Below are positions 44,102 through 51,478 of a stretch of 64,000 bases of DNA, piece after piece. The stretch's first letter is position 1. The number at the start of each line of letters is the position of its first letter. A program made the position numbers and the translations under genes. The notes under the pieces were generated by a model, which was not told where the DNA came from, searched no databases, and was given only the letters and a program-made list of their open reading frames with translations. The DNA comes from an uncultured Clostridia bacterium (lineage in GTDB: Bacteria > Bacillota > Clostridia > HGM11514), in assembly GCA_934464705.1 (NCBI GenBank), contig CAKSKB010000002.1, positions 62,001 to 126,000 of the forward strand, given 5' to 3'.

Positions 44102-45199
44102 ATGAAGCTTTATGTTTATACAGATTCTTTATTTAAAAAGACATTGTGGTTCATGCATATATTTCTCGGCATTTCGGAGGAAGCGAAACACAGGCATTAT
44201 GAGCCGGTTCTGCTGGATGAAATACCGGAAGATATTAACGAACTGCAAAGTGAATTCGGCGGCGAAAAGCCCGTTGTGATAGTTGCCGGGAATTCGGAGG
44301 CTGCTCTTTGCGGACCTCTCGAAAAACTGTGGAACGGCGGAATACATACTGTGCTTGTGAATTATACGGAGGATGTGCCGTCCGTAAATTCAAGCGTTAT
44401 TATTATGGATTATGCCGAAGCTGTTGTGCACGGTATTGATGCGCTTGAAAACAGCGGCTGCGGAAGGATTGCTCTTTTGGGCGCTTATCCCGATTCGGAG
44501 CCGGATAAAGTAAAGTGCGTAAGCTTTGTGAAAAACCGTATTAAAGCAGGGATAATTAAGCCGGAGGAAGATATTTTTACGGTTGACGGAAGTCTTGGAG
44601 AATGTATTGAAAAATTCTGCCGTGTAAATGAAAAATATGATTCCGTCATTTGCTGCAATGACCTTGCGGCGGTTGCGCTGAGCAGAGCCGCAAATGATGG
44701 GAGAACAGGTAAAAAGCAGGTTGCAGGGTTTGCAGATTCGTTAATTTCGGATTTTTCAATACTTGTGCCGGGTATCATAACGCTGTCTGCAGAACACGGC
44801 GAATTCGGAAGGCAAGCCGTAAGACTTGTTTCGTGGCTTCAGAAAAGCAAGACTGAGTTATCGGTTACCGTTCGTGTGCCGGCGAAAGAAAATGCAGAGG
44901 AAAGCCGCAGCGTCAATGCGTTTGAGGCAATGAGGAATTTCAAGCCGGTTTCGGAGGATCTGACTGTAAATGCGATAATGCGCGTCGAGCGCTGCATAGC
45001 TGCGTGTGACGCAACGGATATTATAATACTGCGCGGATTGTTTCTGGAGCTTCCGAGGTCGGTGATAGCAGAACTTGCATTTATGACGGAGCGGGCGGTC
45101 AATTATCGCCTGAAGCGCCTTTGCATGATTGGTGAGGTGAGCGATACGCGCTCGCTTGTGAAACTTTTGAAACCGTGGATTCCGCGTTCTGGAGAATAA
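44102..45199 (+). CDS. Periplasmic-binding-protein-like regulator with C-terminal HTH
   Basis: 365 residues. Residues about 1-280 have the LacI/GntR-type sensor fold: MHIFLGISEEAKHRHYEPVL, KPVVIVAGNSEA, then YDSVICCNDLAAVALSRA and PGIITLSAEHGEFGRQAVRL. There is no N-terminal LacI HTH. The tail, AELAFMTERAVNYRLKRL, resembles a PucR/CdaR-type HTH. The order sensor first and HTH last is rare for this fold. It is the first gene of the radical-enzyme operon, three bases before the activase, so it probably responds to the substrate. A transport-type binding protein is excluded because no signal peptide is visible. Confidence 0.72.
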   Translation: MKLYVYTDSLFKKTLWFMHIFLGISEEAKHRHYEPVLLDEIPEDINELQSEFGGEKPVVIVAGNSEAALCGPLEKLWNGGIHTVLVNYTEDVPSVNSSVIIMDYAEAVVHGIDALENSGCGRIALLGAYPDSEPDKVKCVSFVKNRIKAGIIKPEEDIFTVDGSLGECIEKFCRVNEKYDSVICCNDLAAVALSRAANDGRTGKKQVAGFADSLISDFSILVPGIITLSAEHGEFGRQAVRLVSWLQKSKTELSVTVRVPAKENAEESRSVNAFEAMRNFKPVSEDLTVNAIMRVERCIAACDATDIIILRGLFLELPRSVIAELAFMTERAVNYRLKRLCMIGEVSDTRSLVKLLKPWIPRSGE

Positions 45200-45201
45200 A
45201 A

Positions 45202-46053
45202 ATGAGTGAAAATATGCTGTATGTTTTCGGGAAGGGATTTCAATATTCAAAGGACGGTAAAGGCAACCGATTTGTTCTGCATCTTCAGGGCTGTAACATG
45301 CACTGCCCTTGGTGCGCAAATCCTGAAGGAATATCGCCGGAGCCTGTTATTATGCAGAAAGCCGATAAAATACCGGAGTGGGTATGCAGGGATTTTAGGC
45401 GTTCTGATTGCAGATTATGCAGAAATAAAACCTGTGTTTTGAAGCCGAACAGCTTTTTGGTTCCGTCATCACGCTGCTTTGATGTGGATTTTTTGTTCAG
45501 AGAGGCGGCATCGGCAAGAGAACTGATGTTCGGCGGAGGTGGAGTGACCTTGACCGGCGGCGAGGTGTGTATGCAAAAAAGCGGTGCGGCGAAGCTCCTT
45601 TCCATGCTTAAAAATGCCGGAATTAATACTGCGGTTGAAAGCAATCTGTCCATGGAGGGCTTTGAGGATTTGCTGCCGTTTCTCGATTATGTGATAGCTG
45701 ATTATAAACATTATAACGCCGAAAAACTCAAAAACGTAACCGGCGGCCGCCTTTGCGTTACGGAAAGCAATATCCGGAGGATTCTTGACAGCGGAGTGCC
45801 TCTTTTGCTCAGGATACCGCTTGTTCACGGATTTAATGACTCGCCTTGTGCGCCGGAGCATTTCGCAGAGGCGTTAAGAGGGTTTTTGAAATTCGGAGAT
45901 TTTTCCGTTGAGCTTTTGCCGTATCATGAATTCGGCAGGGATAAGTGGAAACAGTGCGGAATGGAGTATAAAATTACAAATGGATTTGTAAGTGATAAAT
46001 TTATGGAAAGTATGAAAGACGGCTTGAAAGAATTCAATATAATCAATACCTGA
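45202..46053 (+). CDS. Glycyl-radical enzyme activating protein (radical SAM)
   Basis: 283 residues. C31-NMH-C35-PW-C38 (LHLQGCNMHCPWCANPEG) binds the AdoMet cluster. GGGGVTLTGGE is the AdoMet-binding strand typical of PFL-activase proteins. Between them is a short Cys-rich stretch WVCRDFRRSDCRLCRNKTC: only one ferredoxin-like Cys set, where glycerol dehydratase and choline lyase activases usually have two. It would abstract hydrogen from the glycine of the next gene product. ATG lies eight bases after GGAG. A longer in-frame start overlaps the upstream gene and lacks a ribosome site. Confidence 0.9.
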   Translation: MSENMLYVFGKGFQYSKDGKGNRFVLHLQGCNMHCPWCANPEGISPEPVIMQKADKIPEWVCRDFRRSDCRLCRNKTCVLKPNSFLVPSSRCFDVDFLFREAASARELMFGGGGVTLTGGEVCMQKSGAAKLLSMLKNAGINTAVESNLSMEGFEDLLPFLDYVIADYKHYNAEKLKNVTGGRLCVTESNIRRILDSGVPLLLRIPLVHGFNDSPCAPEHFAEALRGFLKFGDFSVELLPYHEFGRDKWKQCGMEYKITNGFVSDKFMESMKDGLKEFNIINT

Positions 46054-46068
46054 AAGGAGATAATGTTC

Positions 46069-48441
46069 ATGAATATTGTTGAAAAACTTGGCGGCGCACA
46101 GGCTGTAAGTGACGCTGCAAAGAAGAAATTTTCCGATGAGCGTTCGCTTAAAAGGCTTGACGGATGGTTTATCTGCCGCGAAATTGCAATGGAATGTGAC
46201 AGTGAGACAGAAAAACTTCCTCTTTCCGAAAAAGCTGCATACAGACTTTATAAAATTGCTCAAAAGCTTCCGCTTTCAATAGAGGATACCGCTGTTTTTG
46301 CAGGAACTCAGCGTGACGCTTTTGCTCGAAGCTATGCGCTTATTAATCCTTCGTTTAAGGTTGAAAGCTTCGGCGGCTATTGTGACCCGACCGCAGTATA
46401 CGGCGATATAGAACCGAACGAAACATTTACAAAGGACAGAATTGATAAGGTTAAAAAGTGGGAGGGGTCCTCCGAATATGTAAGAAAATTGAGGGAAGCA
46501 TATTCGGAAGCCGAAAACTATACGGATGAGGTCGTATATTTCATGGAGCAGGTGACGGGGCATGTTATAGCGGATTTCAGGGGGATTCTTAAATACGGAA
46601 TAAATTCAATAATTGCTGACATAGAAAACAAAAAGCCGGATAATAATGAGCAGGAATCCGAATATAAGGCAATGAAAACGGCATTGGAGGCGGTTCTTGT
46701 ACTTGCCGGCAGGTATTCTGCGCTTACAGCGAAGCTTGCGGAAAAGGCGGATGAATCAAACCGCAGCAGATTGCTTTTGATTTCAGAAACATTGTCAAAG
46801 GTTCCGGCACAGCCGGCGGAAAGCCTTTATGAAGCCATACAGGCTTTTATTATAGTGTGGCAGGCGGTTTGCCTTGAACAGGCACCGAATCCGTTTGCAT
46901 TTTCCGTGGGCAATGCCGACAGAATATTTGAGCCGTACCGGAAGATGAGCGGAGAAAACCGCAAGGAAGCGGCAGCGCTGCTGAAACATTTTCTGGTGTT
47001 TTTTAATGTCGGCGACCGAAGCTGGGCTATATCGCAGAACATAATCATCGGCGGAAGAGATGTTTCGGGCAATGACCTTACAAATGAAACATCCTATGCT
47101 CTCCTTGATGCATATTATGATATGAATCTTCCGCAGCCCATTTTGTCCGTAAAGCTTCACAGCGGAACCCCAGATAATCTTTACGGAGAGCTTGGGCGTT
47201 TCTTTTTTACACCGGGCTGCCTTACCCCTTCGTTTTTTAATGATGATATGCTGTTTGAAGTACTGAAGAAGTCCGGTACGGATGAGGCTGATTTGCCTGA
47301 CTATTCCGTTGCCGGCTGTCAGGAACCGCTGATAATGGGAAAGGACAACGGCAATACGACAAATACATGGCTAAATCTCGGAAAGATTCTTGAATTGACA
47401 ATAAATGACGGTGTTTCGCTTATTACCGGAAAGCGTATATTGCCCTCTGATGGCGCTTCGGCAGAGGAAAGACTTAAAACACTTGAAGAACGGTTTTTCA
47501 AAAATGTTTCGGATGTCGCTTCAAAGATGGCAAAGTCGGGGAACCAATGTTCTGCGGCGCTTTCCGAGCTGCGCGTACCGCTTTTGAGCAGTCTGATGGG
47601 AGGAATCGGGAGCGGATATGATATGAGAGATGTTGCGCATTGCGGAACAAAATATAACGGCAGCGGATGTTTGATACACGGTCTCGCGGTGGTTTCGGAT
47701 TCTGTTGTTGCGGTTCGGCATATGATGAGCGAGCATCCGGAATACGCCGAAAGACTCATAGATGCACTGAGAAATAATTTTTCTGAGGATGAAGAGCTTT
47801 TGCAGTATCTGCTGTCACTTCCGAAATTCGGCAATAATGACGATGAGGCGGATTATGAAGCGGTATCAATTGCAGAAAAGGTTTCCGCAACGGTATGGGC
47901 ACAAAAAAACTATCTCGGCAATCATTTCCGCCCGGATTTCAGCTCGCCGTCAACTCATTTGCTTTACGGATATCGGGTCGGCGCTTTGCCGTGCGGCAGA
48001 AAGGCAAGGGATATGCTGAATTATGGTGTTGATCCGCTGTACGGAGATGCAAATTCGGGCCTCGGATTCAGAACACTGTCTACACGAAAGCTGCCGTTTT
48101 CACTTATGTGCGGCGGTTATGCTTCGCACCTCGGTATTGACCCGAGGTATTTCAAGGCTGACAGTTCCTTCGGTAAAGGAATTGAATTGAAAAAATTTGT
48201 GCTTGACCCGCTGTTTGCGGCAAATGAAACCGGAAATGCTCCGTTTTATCTCTATCTCAATGTAACCACTCCGGAGATTCTTAAAAAAGTCCTGGAAAAC
48301 CCCAAAAAGTATGCTCCTTCGGGAATATATATAATGCGTATTCACGGAACTTTTGTAAATTTTCTTGATTTGTCTCCGGCAATTCAGCAGGATATAATTA
48401 AAAGACTTGACCCTGCTTCCGCAAGTATCTCCATGTGTTGA
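46069..48441 (+). CDS. Glycyl-radical enzyme, dehydratase/lyase-like, substrate unknown
   Basis: 790 residues, PFL-like barrel. The thiyl cysteine is C417 in SVAGCQEPLIMGKDNG; the following Glu (C-x-E) is the mark of the diol-dehydratase/choline-lyase branch, not PFL, which has CC. The radical loop near the C-terminus is MRIHGTFVNFLDLSPAIQQD, with the glycine at residue 760. The common pattern is R-V-x-G-Y; here it is R-I-H-G-T, so it is divergent, though the following hydrophobic pattern and the flanking IQQD fit. ATG 46069 lies nine bases after AAAGGAG; one at 46063 is too close. Partners are the activase and regulator upstream. No microcompartment shell gene is visible. Confidence 0.85.
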   Translation: MNIVEKLGGAQAVSDAAKKKFSDERSLKRLDGWFICREIAMECDSETEKLPLSEKAAYRLYKIAQKLPLSIEDTAVFAGTQRDAFARSYALINPSFKVESFGGYCDPTAVYGDIEPNETFTKDRIDKVKKWEGSSEYVRKLREAYSEAENYTDEVVYFMEQVTGHVIADFRGILKYGINSIIADIENKKPDNNEQESEYKAMKTALEAVLVLAGRYSALTAKLAEKADESNRSRLLLISETLSKVPAQPAESLYEAIQAFIIVWQAVCLEQAPNPFAFSVGNADRIFEPYRKMSGENRKEAAALLKHFLVFFNVGDRSWAISQNIIIGGRDVSGNDLTNETSYALLDAYYDMNLPQPILSVKLHSGTPDNLYGELGRFFFTPGCLTPSFFNDDMLFEVLKKSGTDEADLPDYSVAGCQEPLIMGKDNGNTTNTWLNLGKILELTINDGVSLITGKRILPSDGASAEERLKTLEERFFKNVSDVASKMAKSGNQCSAALSELRVPLLSSLMGGIGSGYDMRDVAHCGTKYNGSGCLIHGLAVVSDSVVAVRHMMSEHPEYAERLIDALRNNFSEDEELLQYLLSLPKFGNNDDEADYEAVSIAEKVSATVWAQKNYLGNHFRPDFSSPSTHLLYGYRVGALPCGRKARDMLNYGVDPLYGDANSGLGFRTLSTRKLPFSLMCGGYASHLGIDPRYFKADSSFGKGIELKKFVLDPLFAANETGNAPFYLYLNVTTPEILKKVLENPKKYAPSGIYIMRIHGTFVNFLDLSPAIQQDIIKRLDPASASISMC

Positions 48442-48445
48442 CGGC

Positions 48446-48474
48446 TTGATATTTTTTCCGTTCTGTGTTATAAT
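48446..48474 (+). promoter_or_regulatory. Promoter of the truncated alkyltransferase-like gene
   Basis: TTGATA (48446-48451), 17 bases, TATAAT (48469-48474). Confidence 0.7.
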
Positions 48475-48490
48475 ATATCCAGGTGGTAAA

Positions 48491-48658
48491 ATGGGAACAA
48501 TACTTGATGATGAGCTTGTTTATAATATATTGTCCGCAGTTGAGGATATCCCCGAAGGGTGTGTTGCTTCCTACGGCGGTATCGCAAGAATGATAGGCAG
48601 ACCAAAAAACGGCTGCGTGGATATGAAAAAATATGAATGGACAGGAACGGCAGAATAA
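48491..48658 (+). pseudogene. Truncated MGMT/alkyltransferase-like protein
   Basis: 55 residues. The reading frame ELVYNILSAVEDIPEGCVAS followed by YGGIARMIGRPKN matches the DNA-binding helix of O6-alkylguanine transferase-like (ATL) proteins. The family continues with an Arg-finger/active-site region of 40-60 residues; here the frame turns into an unrelated CVDMKKYEWTGTAE and stops. Promoter (TTGATA-17-TATAAT), AGGTGG ribosome site and a terminator are all in place, so a short peptide may still be made. Confidence 0.6.
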
Positions 48659-48670
48659 AACCAAACAATA

Positions 48671-48707
48671 AAAACCGTCCAAAATCATCAAGATTTTGGG
48701 CGGTTTT
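48671..48707. terminator. Bidirectional terminator
   Basis: AAAACCGTCCAAAATC/GATTTTGGGCGGTTTT 16-base stem with one G-U pair, loop ATCAA. Shared by the truncated ATL gene and the convergent anti-sigma gene. Confidence 0.88.
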
Positions 48708-48724
48708 GCCGACAGTATGTGTTC

Positions 48725-49462
48725 TTATTTTCTTATCGCTTCTTTTGCCATGTCTGTCAGTTCGTCTTTTGAGAGTTTTCCGTTCATTTGCATAAGGCTG
48801 CTGTAAATGCCGTCCTTTTCCCAGTTGACAATGGTGATTGTTTTTTGCTCAACCTTGTCAGAGCCGTATGAAAATACAATTTCGCCCGCCGCCTCGGCCG
48901 CTTTTTCCTCATCGGAAAGCTTGTAATCTGCCGGTACAAACTTGTTTTCATAAGAGAAAAAATAAATATCGGTGCCGTTTTCGGTTGCTGCAATATCTCC
49001 GTATACTTCGGTTTGAGCGGAATCTTTCATCTGGTCAAAATAAACGGTGTCTTTGCCTTTTTTGTATTTAAAAGAGAAAGACTTGAATTTTTCGCTGCCG
49101 CTTCCGTCCTCATTTGTAATTTCATTTTTAACGATGTTTCCGTCCGAAAAGCTGTAACCGTTTGAAAATTCATCAGTAAGAACAGGGGCATATCCGCAGT
49201 CCTTAATGCAGGTCTTTTCCGACGGCAGGGCGCTATAGTCCGCTTTTGAGCTTGAACTGCTCATCCACATTGTTCCTCCGGCGGCGTATACGCCCGCGCC
49301 GATAAGCATAACCGCCGCCGCTGCGGCAATAATAAATTTTTTGAATGACATAGTTTTGTTCTTCCTTTCTTTGCGAGAATGAATTTTGATGATAACATTT
49401 TCTTTTGCGTTTTCCGGAATCTTCATGTCGTCAAACGCACTGATAAGTTCCTCAGGCTTCAT
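48725..49462 (-). CDS. Anti-sigma factor-like membrane protein (DUF4367-type)
   Basis: 245 residues. A short cytoplasmic part is followed by one membrane helix (FIIAAAAAVMLIGAGVYAAG, about 40-60) and an extracytoplasmic region that resembles DUF4367: GYSFSDGNIVKNEI, then KKGKDTVYFDQM and ITIVNWEKDGIYSSLMQMNG. It starts inside the sigma gene (11-base overlap) behind GGAGG. It likely binds and inhibits the partner ECF sigma factor. Confidence 0.78.
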   Translation of the reverse strand: MKPEELISAFDDMKIPENAKENVIIKIHSRKERKNKTMSFKKFIIAAAAAVMLIGAGVYAAGGTMWMSSSSSKADYSALPSEKTCIKDCGYAPVLTDEFSNGYSFSDGNIVKNEITNEDGSGSEKFKSFSFKYKKGKDTVYFDQMKDSAQTEVYGDIAATENGTDIYFFSYENKFVPADYKLSDEEKAAEAAGEIVFSYGSDKVEQKTITIVNWEKDGIYSSLMQMNGKLSKDELTDMAKEAIRK

Positions 49463-49943
49463 TAAAACAACCTCCTTCATATTCGGACTTCATTGCATCC
49501 CTGGCATATTGGAGCCTCTTTTTTGCCGCCGCCTCGGAAATATCCAGCATTTCTGCGATTTCTCTTGCTTTGTATCCGGCGATGTAGTGCAGATATAATA
49601 TGTTTCTGTACTTTTGCGGAAGATTCATAAAGCTTTCGATAATCTCGAAATTCCGCTCGCCCGGAGCTGTAAATTCGATATCCGAAAGGCTTTTTTCACG
49701 CCTGAAGCGGCACATGTTTTTGCATATGTTCGACGAAACCCTCAAAAGCCATGCCTTTCTGTGCTCTTCGCTTTGAAATTCCGGAGCCTTTGTCATAAAT
49801 TTCAGCATGGTTTCGCTTACCGCATCTTCTGCGTCGGCGGAATTGCCGAGGTATGAAAAGCAATATTTGTACAGAAGTCCGAAATATTTTTCGCAGACAA
49901 ATTCGGCTTCACTATCGGTCGGCCGTACCGATTGCTTTGCCAT
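49452..49943 (-). CDS. ECF-type RNA polymerase sigma factor
   Basis: 163 residues. Region 2 is YCFSYLGNSADAEDAVSETM and region 4 is LPQKYRNILYLHYIAGYKAR followed by EIAEMLDISEAAAKKRLQYA. It is co-translated with the membrane anti-sigma protein that follows, so it is probably released by an envelope signal. Regulon unknown. Confidence 0.92.
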   Translation of the reverse strand: MAKQSVRPTDSEAEFVCEKYFGLLYKYCFSYLGNSADAEDAVSETMLKFMTKAPEFQSEEHRKAWLLRVSSNICKNMCRFRREKSLSDIEFTAPGERNFEIIESFMNLPQKYRNILYLHYIAGYKAREIAEMLDISEAAAKKRLQYARDAMKSEYEGGCFNEA

Positions 49944-49993
49944 GGCATCAACTCCTTTCGCATATAATACACACGGGAAGGGTAAAAGGTGAT

Positions 49994-50023
49994 AAAAATG
50001 CTCCGCAGAAAATACTGCAGAGC
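49994..50023 (-). terminator. Terminator after the CmpB-like gene
   Basis: On the minus strand GCTCTGCAG/CTGCGGAGC, nine-base stem with one wobble, then a U-run. Confidence 0.7.
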
Positions 50024-50029
50024 AAAATT

Positions 50030-50812
50030 CTATTTTTTATACTGTTCTTTCAGTTTTGATATTGCATTTCCGAACCGCTTTGACGAAACGCTCGGGAATG
50101 CCTTCAAAAGACGCTTCTGACCGCGCTTCATATTTACGACAGCCGCGCGCAGCTTCTTTTCGTATTCCTCTTTTCGTTTTTCCATATTCAGTTCGTTTTT
50201 CTTGTCAACGGCATTTAATACCGCATCTGAAATCTTTGAACCCATACTGTCGGACATTTCACGGATTTCTTTGGAAACATCTTCGATAAATTTCAGACGG
50301 TTTTTGAGTTTGAACAGCGTGATTACCGTCATCGCCGCATCGCATATAAATATCACCGCAAACACAATTGCGATTATTATGCCGATGAATTCTGGAATGT
50401 GCGTAACAAACGAAACAACCGCAGGGTGTACTATTTTAAGCGCAAACACACATACAAATCCCCATATGACCGAGAATTTCAGGCAAATGTAGCCTTTGAT
50501 GTTATAGGGCATGTCGGAATAATCCCACCATTTGCTTTTGAAGATTTTTTCAAGAAGATATCCGGTTACAAGCTCCAAAAGCGAAGTGACTATAACCGAT
50601 GAAACAAAAAGAACAACGAGATTGCCGGAAAACGGTTTTAAAAGTGCAATGATTAGCAGCGCACCGAAGCCGTATATAGGGCATACCGGTCCGTTAAGAA
50701 AACCTCTGTTCTGAAAGTTGCCGTATGTCATTGCGTGGAATGCGACCTCGCCGCACCAGCCAAAAAACGAATAAATGCAAAGATACCAAAGCACATGATA
50801 AAAAGTCTGCAC
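50030..50812 (-). CDS. Putative ABC-transporter type IV membrane protein (CmpB family)
   Basis: 260 residues if the GTG at 50812 is the start, seven bases after AGGAAG; a TTG three bases upstream is an alternative. Five or so membrane helices with the family pattern FFGWCGEVAFHA, FLNGPVCPIYGFGALLI, ELVTGYLLEKIFKSKWWDYS and IKGYICLKFSVIWG, then a charged, partly coiled C-terminal tail of about 100 residues. The family (PF06541 type) has no proven transport substrate. Confidence 0.82.
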   Translation of the reverse strand: MQTFYHVLWYLCIYSFFGWCGEVAFHAMTYGNFQNRGFLNGPVCPIYGFGALLIIALLKPFSGNLVVLFVSSVIVTSLLELVTGYLLEKIFKSKWWDYSDMPYNIKGYICLKFSVIWGFVCVFALKIVHPAVVSFVTHIPEFIGIIIAIVFAVIFICDAAMTVITLFKLKNRLKFIEDVSKEIREMSDSMGSKISDAVLNAVDKKNELNMEKRKEEYEKKLRAAVVNMKRGQKRLLKAFPSVSSKRFGNAISKLKEQYKK

Positions 50813-50912
50813 CAAATCACTTCCTTTATATTATATTATATCAGTTTAAACGATTTTTTTCAAGGATTATTTTGGAGTGCACTATATTTTTCACCAAATT
50901 TCAAAAAAAGTA

Positions 50913-50941
50913 TTTACAAAATCGAAAATATGTGATATAAT
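50913..50941 (+). promoter_or_regulatory. rpsO promoter
   Basis: TTTACA (50913-50918), 17 bases, TATAAT (50936-50941). About 95 bases of leader follow, containing GCCCGGTATCCGGGGT-type hairpins; this could be an S15 autoregulatory leader, not proven. Confidence 0.75.
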
Positions 50942-51045
50942 CATCTATGACCGTTTGCTGAGAGATAGGACAAAAGCCCGGTATCCGGGGTTTCTCCCGC
51001 CTTTTTCCCGGCATTTTGGTGACAAAATAATCGGAGGTGAACACT

Positions 51046-51309
51046 ATGTTAAAGGAAGTTAAGACTTCTATCATCGATGAGTACAAGACTCACGAAGGTG
51101 ATACCGGTTCTCCGGAGGTTCAGGTTGCTATTCTCACTGAGAGAATTAACCACCTTAACGAACATCTTAAGGACCATAAAAAGGATCATCATTCAAGAAG
51201 AGGTCTTTTGAAGATGGTTGGTCAGAGAAGAGGCCTTCTCAACTACCTTCAGAAGAAGGATATCGAAAGATACCGTGCTCTTATCGCAAAGCTTGGTTTG
51301 AGAAAATAA
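51046..51309 (+). CDS. rpsO: 30S ribosomal protein S15
   Basis: 87 residues: MLKEVKTSIIDEYKTHEGDT, then TGSPEVQVAILTERINHLNE and HSRRGLLKMVGQRRGLLNYL. S15 binds the central domain of 16S rRNA. ATG lies eight bases after GGAGG; a nearby upstream in-frame codon lacks support. pnp follows after a terminator, the usual rpsO-pnp arrangement. Confidence 0.97.
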   Translation: MLKEVKTSIIDEYKTHEGDTGSPEVQVAILTERINHLNEHLKDHKKDHHSRRGLLKMVGQRRGLLNYLQKKDIERYRALIAKLGLRK

Positions 51310-51321
51310 GCTGTAAATTTT

Positions 51322-51352
51322 GACAAGGCGGTTTGACACCGCCTTGTCTTAA
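51322..51352 (+). terminator. rpsO terminator
   Basis: GACAAGGCGGT/ACCGCCTTGTC perfect 11-base stem with a five-base loop, short T-tract. Confidence 0.88.
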
Positions 51353-51478
51353 TTGCAAATATTAACTTTTTCGGAACAAATGGCAGGAATTTAGCAGTTA
51401 GACAAGCTGCCGATTCTTCGGCGGTTTATCTAAGTGCTGAATACCGCATTTATTCCGACATTATTTGGAGGTATTTTT

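Noticed and set aside
44102..45199. Sugar ABC-transporter binding protein
   Set aside because: No signal peptide or lipobox, and a C-terminal HTH-like segment.
46069..48441. Pyruvate formate-lyase
   Set aside because: The active site is GCQEP, without the Cys-Cys pair of PFL.
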